Source: Mikania micrantha (taxonomy: Eukaryota; Streptophyta; Magnoliopsida; Asterales; Asteraceae). From it: DNA of 64,000 nt. How positions within the stretch are numbered: the first letter of the stretch is position 1; each line of letters starts with the position of its first letter. The translations under genes were made by a program, and so were the position numbers. The notes beneath the pieces were generated by a model. That model was not told the origin of the DNA. It was given only the letters and a program-made list of their open reading frames with translations, and made no database searches. Below, one piece after another: positions 24,001-32,942 of the stretch. The DNA lies in NCBI GenBank assembly GCA_009363875.1, contig CM018693.1, positions 72,958,986 to 73,022,985 on the forward strand, in the 5' to 3' direction.

Positions 24001-25564
24001 CTCCCTGCGGAAGAGGTATGCGAACAATCTTTTCATGGCATACTATTTCAGCCTGGTTCTTGGACAACCAGTCCATGCCAATGACTACATCAAAACTGCC
24101 TAAGGCAATAGGCATAAGATCAATCTCTAATGTCTGACCCATCAAATCAAGGATACATCTCTTATAAATACTTTCCACTACAATCAACTTACCATCAGCT
24201 AATTCCACAGTGTAGGGACTATCTAAGGCAGTGGGACTAACATTTAGCAACTTAGCAAGTGAACTAGATACAAAGCTCCGATCGGCACCAGTGTCAAATA
24301 ACATAGAGGCATAGTGATTATTTAAGAGGAACGTACCCGTGACAATGTTGGGATCCTCCCGCGCTTGACGTCCTCCAATCACGAACGCCCTGCCTCTAGC
24401 ACCGTTGTTGTTGTTATTGTTATTATTGTTGTTGGTGCCATTGCCATTACCGTTGCCATTTCCATTACCATTACCATCATTGTCCCCGCCTTTCTTGAGT
24501 TGTGGGCAATCTTTCTTAAAATGCCCCATCTTGCCGCACTCGAAACAACCCTTCTGTGCGTTGTTCTGATTGTTATTCTGGTTGTTATTGTTGTTCTGCA
24601 GCTCTCCGCGACAATCTTTAGCTGCATGCCCAATCTTGCCACACCTCTGGCACTTAGCTCTGTCACACTGGTTACCCGCATGATGATAACCACACCTGTT
24701 GCACTTGGGGTGCTTACCAATATAGCCCCCCGATGATGATGATGCTTGCTGACCACTGTTGGAATTATGATAGGACTTGTTTGAGTCCTGCTTCCTGTTC
24801 TGCTGTTGGTTGTTACTTTTGAAGTTGTTACTTTCCCACTTTCTCTTGTGATCTCCTACCTTGGTAGCAGATGTTCGCTTAGGCAGGGTTCCCTGTAACA
24901 CTGCCTGATCAGTAAGCTGATGCGCTAGACGAACAGCTTGTTGGATGGTGGTGGGATTTGCTGAAGTCACCAATCCTTGGATCTGAGGCACTAGTCCTCC
25001 AATGTACCTCTCAATCCACTTGCTAACTGGAGTAGCCATATGTGGTAGCAGTCTGGCCAGTTCATGCGATCTGGTCGTGTATTCCTCAATATTTGACCCC
25101 TCCATCTTGAGGTGCCAATACTCCTCCTCCAACTTCTGCATTTCACTACGAGGACAATACTCCTCTTGTAGTAAAGTTTTGAAGTTGTTCCAGGTCAACG
25201 CATTTGCTTCTCCCAACCCCAGATTCTGAACATTGGAGTTCCACCAAGTCAGTGCTGGACCCTCCAATGTTCCAGTAGCAAATTTCACCTTGCTGTCATC
25301 AGGGCAGTTGCACATTTCGAACACAGACTCTGCCTTCTCAATCCATCGGAGAAGTCCTATGGCCCCCTCCGACCCTTTGAAATTGTGAGGTTTGCAGTCC
25401 AAGAACATCTTGAATGTGCAAACTTGTGGGTTAACCAATCCCCCAGCTGGACCCTGTGGTCCCATGTTGTGTGCCTGTGCGTACTGTGCTATTGCCTCTG
25501 CAACTCTGTTGTTGATTAGCTCATTGAGCTCAACAACAGTCATATGTACGTTTCCCTCAGCCAT
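21002..25564 (-). CDS. Gag-Pol polyprotein of element C
   Basis: A single uninterrupted ORF of 1520 residues from the Met at 25564 (an upstream in-frame Met at 25639 would add 25 hydrophobic residues and is less likely). Order: Gag with the retrotransposon gag block (about 70-200); three zinc knuckles at 288-300, 305-318 and 340-353; an Asn/Gly-rich linker; protease with DTGA at 424-427; reverse transcriptase with FIDD at 758-761; RNase H with D907, E944, D969 and D1012; integrase with H1096, H1103, C1133, C1136 and a D1166, D1227, E1263 triad in D,D35E spacing; a chromodomain-like end (about 1455-1509). No frameshift separates gag and pol. The stop overlaps a conserved hairpin. The C-terminus suggests a Tekay-like chromovirus. 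Confidence 0.96.
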   Translation of the reverse strand: MAEGNVHMTVVELNELINNRVAEAIAQYAQAHNMGPQGPAGGLVNPQVCTFKMFLDCKPHNFKGSEGAIGLLRWIEKAESVFEMCNCPDDSKVKFATGTLEGPALTWWNSNVQNLGLGEANALTWNNFKTLLQEEYCPRSEMQKLEEEYWHLKMEGSNIEEYTTRSHELARLLPHMATPVSKWIERYIGGLVPQIQGLVTSANPTTIQQAVRLAHQLTDQAVLQGTLPKRTSATKVGDHKRKWESNNFKSNNQQQNRKQDSNKSYHNSNSGQQASSSSGGYIGKHPKCNRCGYHHAGNQCDRAKCQRCGKIGHAAKDCRGELQNNNNNQNNNQNNAQKGCFECGKMGHFKKDCPQLKKGGDNDGNGNGNGNGNGNGTNNNNNNNNNNGARGRAFVIGGRQAREDPNIVTGTFLLNNHYASMLFDTGADRSFVSSSLAKLLNVSPTALDSPYTVELADGKLIVVESIYKRCILDLMGQTLEIDLMPIALGSFDVVIGMDWLSKNQAEIVCHEKIVRIPLPQGETLYVQGEKSSTPLRLISCMKAHKCLRKGHTAVIALITEKPVAEKKLEDIPIVCEYPEVFPEDLPGLPPIRQVEFRIDLTPDAAPIARAPYRLAPSEMQELSTQLQELLDKGFIRPSFSPWGAPVLFVKKKDGTFRMCIDYRELNKVTIKNRYPLPRIDDLFDQLQGSSYYSKIDLRSGYHQLRVQEEDIPKTAFRTRYGHYEFLVMPFGLTNAPAVFMDLMNRVCKPYLDKFVIVFIDDILIYSQSEEEHAEHLRLLLELLKQEQLYAKFSKCDFWMREVQFLGHIVNEKGIHVDPAKIEAIKNWEAPKTPTEVRQFLGLAGYYRRFIEGFSKIAQPLTALTHKGTRYNWTDKQETAFQLLKQKLCSAPILSLPKGTEDFVVYCDASAQGLGCVLMQRDKVIAYASRQLRTHEKNYTTHDLELGAVVFALKIWRHYLYGTKCTIYTDHKSLQHIFDQKELNMRQRRWVELLNDYECAIKYHPGKANVVADALSRKDTTGTRRVRALMMTIHTDLPDKVHSAQIEALKKENLVPESLRGMEEQLNVKPDGIRYFIDRMWIPLYGGLRELVMDEAHKSRYSVHPGSDKMYHDLKALYWWPHMKADIAKYISKCLTCSKVKVEYQKPSGLLQQPEIPMWKWEQISMDFITKLPRTPSGCDTIWVIVDRLTKSAHFLAIKETDKMEKLTRIYIKEVVARHGVPISIISDRDARFTSNFWKSLHKSLGTRLDMCTAYHPQTDGQSERTIQTLEDMLRACVIDFGDSWENHLPLVEFSYNNSYHTSIQAAPFEALYGCKCRSPVCWAEIGDSQITGPELVHETTEKIVQIRNRMAAARDRQKSYADKRRKPLEFQVGDRVLLKVSPWKGVIRFGKRGKLSPRYVGPFEILKRIGPVAYQLKLPDELSGVHDVFHVSNLKKCLSDETLIVPLEEIQVDEQLRFIEEPAEIMDREVKQLKQSKIPIVKVRWNSRRGPEFTWEREDQMMKKYPHLFKTATANTESTR

Positions 25565-25806
25565 TAGTTTCCTATTTATAAGAAGTGTTAGCACGAAATC
25601 AAAATCTAATGTAACATGTGTAAGTAAAACAACAAACACATCATGTAATATAAATCAACACAGTTGTTGGAAATAAAAGATAACTCTTTAATAGATAGAA
25701 ACTTTCTTTGAGTACAATACTTTTGAAATGAAATACAAGTTTCCAAACTACCAATGTAGGAACACAACCCGTTCCTAATAAGTTTAAATAAAACAATGAA
25801 AAATAA
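25565..25806 (-). other. Gap between extra ORF and gag in element C
   Basis: AT-rich spacer of about 240 bp. A possible 3' splice site, TATAAATAG|G, lies about ten bases before the gag ATG; splicing from the LTR donor to here would bypass the extra ORF. This is speculative. Confidence 0.3.
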
Positions 25807-26433
25807 TCAGTCGTCCTCAACGGTGGATTCAGGATCGGACTCAGCAACTGGTGCTGGTTCCTCCTCCTCATCCTCATCCTGTTCCTCATTCTCAACTACC
25901 ACTAAATCCTCCAAAGCTTCAATCCTGCCCGCCAAAATCTCCTCTCGGTTCTCTGACTCTTCTAGACGACCAATCAAATTGATCATCTCATCCCGCATAT
26001 CGTGGACAAGATGGGTAAGATCATCCTGCCTCTCAATAGCATCCCATAACTCCTGAGATCTCTGTGCTATCCTATCTTCTGCTACCTCCAGATCCTCGCG
26101 CAATTTGGCGATCTCCTCGGCGTCTGTCCTTTGCCTCTTAGGCTCAGGAGCATCTAGTGCTGGTGGTGGATGTGTAGAAGGTCCCTCAGCAGGGATCTGC
26201 TGAGTGCCCTCCTCAGGCTCCTCTTCCGGATCCTCATCCGGGTCCTCGTATGGATCCTCGTCTGGATCCTCGTCTGGATCCTCCTCCGGATCCTCCTCCG
26301 GATCTGAGTCATCCTGCTCATATGGTGGAGGTGATGGAATAGGTGGTGGTGATGATAATGGTGGTGTCGGAACTATCGGCTCCTCGTCCTCGGAATCATC
26401 AATGACAATATAAGGTACCGATGATGATGCCAT
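25807..26433 (-). CDS. Extra ORF upstream of gag: acidic coiled-coil protein
   Basis: A 208-residue ORF from the Met at 26433 (14 codons downstream of the first possible Met at 26475). Visible parts: residues 8-18 read YIVIDDSEDEE, a hydrophobic core followed by acidic and serine residues as in SUMO-interacting motifs; a Pro-rich stretch (19-37); a four-residue repeat of the EEDP/DEDP type (44-75); a basic patch PKRQRT (98-103) that could be a nuclear localisation signal; a long predicted coiled coil (about 104-175); and a Glu/Asp-rich tail. It has no similarity to gag, pol or chromodomain that I can see. It lies between PBS and gag, so it would be the first ORF of the full-length RNA. B has a decayed counterpart with coiled coil plus acidic tail. 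Function unknown. Confidence 0.8.
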   Translation of the reverse strand: MASSSVPYIVIDDSEDEEPIVPTPPLSSPPPIPSPPPYEQDDSDPEEDPEEDPDEDPDEDPYEDPDEDPEEEPEEGTQQIPAEGPSTHPPPALDAPEPKRQRTDAEEIAKLREDLEVAEDRIAQRSQELWDAIERQDDLTHLVHDMRDEMINLIGRLEESENREEILAGRIEALEDLVVVENEEQDEDEEEEPAPVAESDPESTVEDD

Positions 26434-26588
26434 GCCTGTTACATAATACCATATGTAAGTGCAATGCGTAAGCAAATCAATTACATAATGTCATATGTAA
26501 TTCTAAACAGTATGTGTAAACATGTGTGTCTAATGTCTAATAGTCATAGTCTAGGCCTACTAATGCAAACCTAGTTCGCTATAACCAA
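26434..26588 (-). other. Element C leader between PBS and extra ORF
   Basis: About 155 bp with no coding signal beyond the N-terminal extension of the extra ORF. Confidence 0.6.
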
Positions 26589-26602
26589 TGGCTCTGATAC
26601 CA
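26589..26602 (-). promoter_or_regulatory. Primer-binding site of C
   Basis: The minus strand reads TGGTATCAGAGCCA, the common plant PBS matching initiator methionine tRNA, three bases inside the 5' LTR edge. Confidence 0.92.
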
Positions 26603-27754
26603 ATTTGTCACACCCCCAAATTTCAACTAACGGAATCACACCGTTTGGGAGCATGACAAACCAGGATCTCAGATCATTAGACATAGCGAAGACCTCTATA
26701 TGAATTTCAAAACATACGTTGGTCTTTAAAACATAACATTCAGAGTTTACAAAAAGTTGCGGAAGCGTTTAAAAACCATAAACAGTTGTAAAGTAAACAT
26801 TACAAACCAAAGTACTTAAATATTCAAATGTTCAAATTCGAATTCAAAGTGTTTATAATGCATGAGACTCTATCTTCCTAGTCAACATGTAAATCAAGTC
26901 AACACAAAGGTTGGTGCATAACACAGGTTTTAAGTATTTCACAATATTCAAAACAGCAAGATTGTAGATAACATAATCACAATTGCACAGTCATGATAGC
27001 TAGTCATATAAACTATTTACATACGTGTTCGACACCGAAGCTGACTAATTGCCATGCTATAGCATGTTTTCGCCTTGCCACTATTGTCTATCACAACAAT
27101 AGTAAAATTGTGTTTGGTCAGTCAAACACCTGCGTAGATCCCATCTACCAGGTGAGGTTTGTCAAACCTAATAGATCTATTTCCAACTACCACGCTTTGC
27201 ATTACAGCAAACTAAACGGTTCGAGGTGTGTAAGGACTTTCAAGTTGATATGTTTTCACATAATGTAAACAGCTAACTCATGCAAGTGATATGTATCTAA
27301 AAACAGTTTGTTGCACATGTTTTCTCCCCCAAAACAGTTTAAAATAAGAAAGGGGCCGTGTACGCACCTTTGATAATAGCAGAATGATCAAATACGTATG
27401 AACTTGCGTAGAAATCCTCTACGAATAATCTGTGATTTAAACAATAACCTACAGTTATTCGAAATGTCGTTTTGTACTTGAAATCACATACGTGTCAACA
27501 CACGTATGTTAAAGTGTGAGAATTATGCATACAAAAGTACGCGTGCCTTTGAAATCGTTTAAATAAAATCCTACACGATTTTATTTAATTAAACGTAATT
27601 ATACGCGATTTCGTGTTCGGATTAAAATATAAATTTTATTATCCTAACACGTTCGTATTCTAGTTACGGTTCCAACGCAACTTGAACGGATCGAATCGGA
27701 GTTCGTATGTGGAAGATATTTCAAAAATACTAAAAATGAGTTAAAACCCAAAAA

Positions 27755-27828
27755 CTGGTGGAACCCGGATTCGAACCCGCGACCCCCCACAACAAACACA
27801 CAGCATCTACCATCTCAACCCGCTAGGG
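27755..27828 (-). other. tRNA-like Pol III box A/box B stretch, second copy
   Basis: Same as the copy at 18742-18815, offset by 9013 bp; box B complement at 27767-27777 and box A complement at 27813-27825. Confidence 0.55.
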
Positions 27829-29108
27829 TTTCGCAATAACCATCCGGAATTAATTCTTTTAAACCTACATGAACTGGTTTCCCTTTGTTCTTCTATAGCC
27901 GAAGCTTAAACCTCCAAATTGGTCCTCAATTCGAACCCGATTGACCCATCATCCATGGGGCTTCTGTCCCCTGAGTCTAATCGAATCTGTAGATGATCCT
28001 AATTTGAAATATCATTAACCAAATACCCAACTAATCGGACATTAACAGTCTCGAACTCAAATTCTCAAATTCCAACTAGAAATCGTTTACTTAGCTACTG
28101 TAACATCAAATTGCTTTGATATTAACATCATTCGAAGTCTTCTGGAATTAACCACACCATCCAATTTGATTCTAGAACACATTTAAACCCAATCCCCCAA
28201 TTCGTTCTTGATTACAAGCCCTAGAAATCGAAAACCATTAATTCGATGTTTAAACCAGAAATTGTTTTAGGTTTAAGCTTAATCGGTCCCTTCTGAAGCT
28301 ATCTATAACATTTAATTTGATTCTACAATTCGTTTGATACGAAATCCCTAAAGCAGTTTCTTAACATAAACTCTAATATCGAAATCATAGAATTCGATGT
28401 TTCTAAATGAAATTGTTATGATAAATTGTTTGATCGGAACCTTATGAAGCTTATCATATCATTTAATTTGATTGTTAACCTCTTTAAGATCAATACCCCC
28501 AAAATCGTTTTGCTATGAACCCTAGTTACTAGAACTTGATCAATTCGATGATGTTAAACGAATTACAGTTAGGGATAATCTTAGTCGATTGTTTTAGAAG
28601 GTTTAGGATGAATTACTAACCTGTTTTGATAACAAATTGAAGGAGATCGACTTTTAGATTGATTTCGGTCACTCCACGATCGGGTTCTTCAATCTGGAAC
28701 ACTTGATATCAAATTGTTGTATGAAATATGCTCTGAGTGTGCCGATTGTGGTGTAGAAGTGTTCAATTGCGAATGTCCTAATCGAATTTATCTAATTTGA
28801 GTCATAATTGCTACGGTTACAACCTCTAGTCTTCAATCCATGATTAATTCGAAGTTGTAGGGACTTAAAACGCCTGATTGATGATAATAATCATCAGTAC
28901 ACTTAAATGAGAGGTTTAATCTAATAAATTTCAACCGTTACATGAAGAATTCGAATTTACTTTTGATCATCTCAATCGTATTTTGACTCCTAAAGTCAAA
29001 ATTGGGCTTTTAACTCAATTACAAATCTAAACTTTGTAATTAAAGTGTATTGAGACTGATTCCTACAATTTCTAATCCCTTAGGTTCTATTTAGTTCAAT
29101 TGCACAAT

Positions 29109-29354
29109 ATCAATCAATCAATCAACGTACTCAGTATATCCCGCCATTAGCATGCTAAGGCAGGGTCTGAGGAGGGTAGAGAGACTGCTTCCAGTGAGAC
29201 CCTCGGCTCATGATGCTTGATCAACCGTCCGAAACGATTTTAACGTTATTTTCACTGAATAAGTAAAATAACGTTAAATTAGTGCAATTTTACTTTTGCC
29301 CCTCAAGAGCTGTCGACACATATATACATTATATGTGTGCACCGCTAACGGGGC
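29109..29354 (-). mobile_element. SINE inserted in C 5' LTR
   Basis: This 246-bp insertion is flanked by a perfect 15-bp TSD, GTTCAATTGCACAAT (29094-29108 and 29355-29369); the empty site is in the left LTR near 20094. On the minus strand it has GAGCCGAGGGTCTC, GGAAGCAGTCTCTCTACC and CTCAGACCCTGCC, then a GGGATATACTGAGTA end and a (TTGA)n tail, as in plant Au-type SINE 3' ends. The 5' part is unusual: no clear tRNA box A/B, but a 13-bp perfect inverted repeat (29240-29252 and 29265-29277). Confidence 0.9.
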
Positions 29355-29757
29355 GTTCAATTGCACAATAATTCGGTTAATAAAATTGAGCCAAAAGTCT
29401 TGAATTTTCACTAATTGAGTCCTTTAACTCCTTGTTGGGCTAATTTAATCAAATTGGGCTTCTTAATTACAATTGAGCCTCGTTGGGCCTTCCTTGGCCT
29501 CATTGAGCCTTCCCTTTGTTCTTACTGGGCCTCCTTTGGCCTTACTGGGCCACCCTTGGGCTTATTGGGCCTACCTTGATCTCACTAAGGCTTACTGGGC
29601 CTTCTTGGGCCTTAATGGCCTACTTATACTTCAGTAGTCTTCCTTGTTTCTATTGGACTTAAAATGATCTTATTGGGCCTACATATCTTATTGGGCCTGT
29701 GGTCTAACCACTTTCAGTTAACAAGATTAATGTGAAAAGTCAGATTGTCACAATCTC

Positions 29758-30406
29758 AGCAGCTTGAAGGTGTTGATGAAGATGGTAAGCTCCTTCAATG
29801 GCTTCTTTAAGCTCCAAGGCTTCAACTTCTTCAATATCAAGCTTCCAAAGGTGCAACAATGGCTTCCAGGGGTTCAAATGGTGATTTTCATATGGAAATG
29901 TCGAACAAGAAAGGTCTGGATCTCGAGAAGAGAGTTATAGGTCGGTTAGAATGATTACATCTTGGTTTTGTAAAGATTTTGCGTCTGATAGTCTTCGCGT
30001 ACCGCCATGGGGATCTCCGGAGAGTTCGGCGTGCCGTAATGAAATCCAGGATCCGAATTCCTGCCCGTCCTTCGGTTACCGCTAAGCTCCATTCAGGAGG
30101 CCTTAGCGTACCGTGATGGGTCCTGGAAGAGCCCAATAACCCCAATTTTGTTGTTTCGAATCGATTTTCGCGTATTTCTCGATTACGATAGGACCTATGT
30201 GTTGTGAAATTGATCCACCTATTTCCCGTATTTCCCGATTACACTTTAGCATTGATCCACCTATTTTGGGTTCCATAGGACCTATGTGTTGTGAAATTGG
30301 ACTGTGGTTTGTTTAATTCACCAACGTTCGTTATTCAAGACACGTGCGAGCGTTTTACGATAATTCCTCGAATTATCTGTGTGTTTGGACTATTGTGCCA
30401 TGTGTT
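29758..30406 (-). mobile_element. Element B 3' LTR, segment 3
   Basis: This continues the B LTR after C and matches 44569 onward in the right LTR. It contains short direct duplications around 30210-30260 not present in the other copy, and ends in GTGTT, the TSD of the next insertion. Confidence 0.88.
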
Positions 30407-31534
30407 TGTTGGATATTGGATGTCCGATTAACGATAAGTTCAACGTTACTATAATAGGTATGATCCAAAAAGTTCCACTTTGGAAGGCAACAAATTAATG
30501 TTTAATTGTTAAACATAATATACGATCACGAACTATCGGTTTTAAGGATTAGGTGATTTTATTATTTATAAAATAATAATCGGTGGGAATTAATTATTAA
30601 GATAATTAATTCAATAGACGAATAAAGTTCTGAACTTTATCAAAGGGTTATTTATTAATTAATTGTTAATTAATAAAAGAAGAATTGATTAAATAAGTAA
30701 TGTTTAAATCAATTAAACATTAACTATTTAATGGATATTAACTGATTAATTGTTAATTAGTTAAATGGAGATTGTAGTAATTAAATGGTTTAATTACTAA
30801 AAGGTGTTTAATCAAATTAAAAGGGTTTTAATTTGAATTAAATAAAAGGGTGGTAAACCAATTTTGAATAGGTAATCCGAGATCCTAAAATTGTGGATCA
30901 CATTTGACTACTTATAGTTCAAATCACCACAATTGCACACAGACTTGAAAACCCTAATTCTCCTTCTCCCTTTCCCCCTTTGGCCGTCGCACACACCCTT
31001 TGGGGCTTCCTATAGCCGTCACACATTACCACCATAATTGGTGGTGTTTTTGGTCAACTACCCACTAGCCGGATCAAGTCGTGGTGAGCCGTGGGTTGCA
31101 CCGTCGAGCCGAACCGAGCCGTGGGTTGAACCGTCAAGCCGTGAGTGGTGCTATTCGAGCCAAACCGAGCCAAAACCAGTTTTGGTTGTTTCTGGTGATT
31201 CGTAGGACGAAATCAGGAATCGGGTGATCGTAGTGATTCAACTAGCGAGACCGTTGCCGATCCATCGTGTGTTTTTGGAACTGCTTCGTAAAGGTCGATT
31301 TCTAAAACCCCCTATGGTTGTGTTGTTAGAATTAATGGTTGTTTTAACGATTTGTAACTGGATCCTGATTTGGGAATTATCTCGATTGCGAACCGAAAGG
31401 TTATAAAATTTAAAATGCTTCCTTTGTGTCAGGTCAGATCTGATAGTTTAATTCAGTTTTGTGAAAACTGATCTTGTCAATTAATGCGATTAATTGAAAC
31501 TGATTAAATTAAAAGTAACCTAGAATTCCCAACA
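30407..31534 (+). mobile_element. Solo LTR of a different family in B 3' LTR
   Basis: This 1128-bp unit has inverted ends TGTTGGAT and TTCCCAACA and a TSD GTGTT (30402-30406) / GTGTC (31535-31539), one mismatch. The right B LTR near 45175 shows the uninterrupted site. The TGTTGG...CCAACA ends suggest a Ty1/copia LTR, though family and strand are not certain. A GAGCCGTG-type repeat occurs at 31085-31175. The 60-residue ORF at 31224 is not supported as a gene. Confidence 0.82.
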
Positions 31535-31539
31535 GTGTC

Positions 31540-31638
31540 ACACTAAATATTATTAATTCTAGTGCCACGTATGTAATAATAATACACATTATTATTAATA
31601 TAAAGTAAATGCTGACCTGGAATTTACGAAGTGTCACA
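31540..31638 (-). mobile_element. Element B 3' LTR, segment 4
   Basis: These are the last 99 bp of the B 3' LTR on the plus strand (U3 start in element sense), matching 45178-45276, and ending GTGTCACA. Confidence 0.9.
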
Positions 31639-31674
31639 TCATCCCCCTGTTAATTGGAATTTCGTCCCGAAATT
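31639..31674 (-). promoter_or_regulatory. Element B PPT and pre-PPT hairpin
   Basis: The minus strand reads the perfect hairpin AATTTCG-GGA-CGAAATT (31658-31674), then a purine tract CAGGGGGATGA next to the LTR. Confidence 0.8.
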
Positions 31675-32942
31675 CAGTTCGTGTTGCTGGTGTTAGTCTG
31701 GTTTGTGAACATGTGAGGGTATTTCTTTTTCATATGATCCTCTCATTCCCAGGTGTATTCCGGTCCACGCCGTGAGTTCCATCGCACCTTAACTATCGGT
31801 ATGCGGCTAAGTTTGAGCTTTTTGATTTCTTGGTCCATTATTTCCACCGGTTCCTCAACGAAGTGAAGTTGCTCATCAATTTGGATTTCCTCTAACGGGA
31901 TTGCGAGCGGTTCATCGAATAAGCACTTCTTGAAGTTTGATACATGGAATACGTTATGTACACTACTCAGCTCTTGCGGTAAATTTAGCTCCTAGGCCAC
32001 GGGCCTTATACGTTTTGTGATTTCGAATGGTCCGATGTAATGAGGATTTAGTTTCCCTCGTTTCCCGAATCGGATCACTCCCTTGCAGGGCGAGACCTTA
32101 CGAAGCACTCGATTTCCCACTTGGAATTATAAGGGATTGCGCCTTTTGTCGGCGTAGCTCTTCCGTCGATCCCGGGCTGCTGCCATTCTGTCTTGTATCT
32201 GCACGATCATCTCAGTCTTTTCGTGCACAAGTTCGGGACCTGTCAGTTGACTTTCCCCAACTTCTGCCCAACAGAGAGGTGATCTGCACTTTCGTCCATA
32301 AAGTGCTTCAAATGGTGCAGCCTTGATGCTTGTATGATAACTGTTGTTGTAGGAGAACTCCACCGAAGGTACGTGAGTCTCCCAGCTACTACCGAAGTCT
32401 ATCATGCATACTCGAAGCATGTCTTCCAGGGTTTGGATGGTTCGTTCACTTTGCCCATCCGTTTGCGGGTGATAGGCAGTACTCATATCCAATCTTGTCC
32501 CTAGTGCCTTATGCAAGGACTTCCAAAAATGTGCCGTGAATCGGCTGTCTCGATCGGATATTATGGAGATTGGGACTCTGTGTCTGGAAACTACTTCTTT
32601 CAGATAGATTCGAGTCAATCTGTCCAACTTGTCCGTTTCTTTAATTGGCAGGAAATGCGCAGATTTCGTAAGTCGGTCTACGATCACCCAAATGGTATCG
32701 CATCCATTTACCGTTTTTGGCAGTTTTATGATGAAATCCATGGAAATTTGTTCCCATTTCCATACTTGGATTTCGGGTTGTTGTAGTAGTCCTGATGGTT
32801 TCTGGTATTCGACCTTTACTTTAGAGCAAGTCAGACATTTGCTCACATATGTCGCGATCTCTGACTTCATGTTTGGCCACCAATAAGTCGTTTTCAGGTC
32901 ATGGTACATTTTGGCAGAGCCTGGATGTACCGAATACCTACT
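31675..32942 (-). pseudogene. Element B integrase C-terminal part and chromodomain-like end
   Basis: From 32909 down to 32127 the frame is open and reads integrase from the HHCC region (CLTCSKVKVEYQ) through MDFI, SDRDSRF and GQSERT to the conserved SYADKRR block. A stop lies just past 32127 and the rest, down to about 31690, reads the GDRVL, VHNVFHVSN and chromodomain-like KVRWNSRRGPEYTWE blocks with stops. The 5' half of the integrase is on the far side of the copia insertion (from 38063). Not functional. Confidence 0.9.

Larger units (their letters stand above)
17556..29752 (-). mobile_element. Element C, intact Ty3/gypsy (Tekay-like) retrotransposon
   Basis: This 12,197-bp element has a perfect TSD ATCTC (17551-17555 and 29753-29757); the empty site is visible in B's right LTR near 44564. 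Order on the minus strand: 5' LTR (26606-29752), PBS, extra ORF (25807-26433), single gag-pol ORF (21002-25564), a 3' untranslated part with a doubled PPT block, and 3' LTR (17556-20477). The LTRs agree almost base for base: by eye about five substitutions, one 1-base indel, a 38-bp deletion and a SINE, both in the right copy. The insertion is therefore young and the coding part appears able to work. Confidence 0.96.
26606..29752 (-). mobile_element. Element C 5' LTR
   Basis: This is nearly identical to 17556-20477 apart from a 38-bp deletion near 26883 and the SINE at 29109. The deletion removes the sequence around the candidate splice acceptor that the other copy keeps. As the 5' LTR it should drive transcription of C. 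Confidence 0.95.

Noticed and set aside
24365..24756. ORFs of 123 and 125 residues overlapping the gag linker
   Set aside because: They are other-frame readings of the Asn/Gly repeat and zinc-knuckle coding region of the C polyprotein.
26204..26413. Ser/Gly-rich ORF on the plus strand
   Set aside because: Antisense reading of the EEDP repeat of the extra ORF; low-complexity by-product.
31224..31406. 60-residue hydrophobic ORF as a membrane protein
   Set aside because: It lies inside a solo LTR with no support beyond length.
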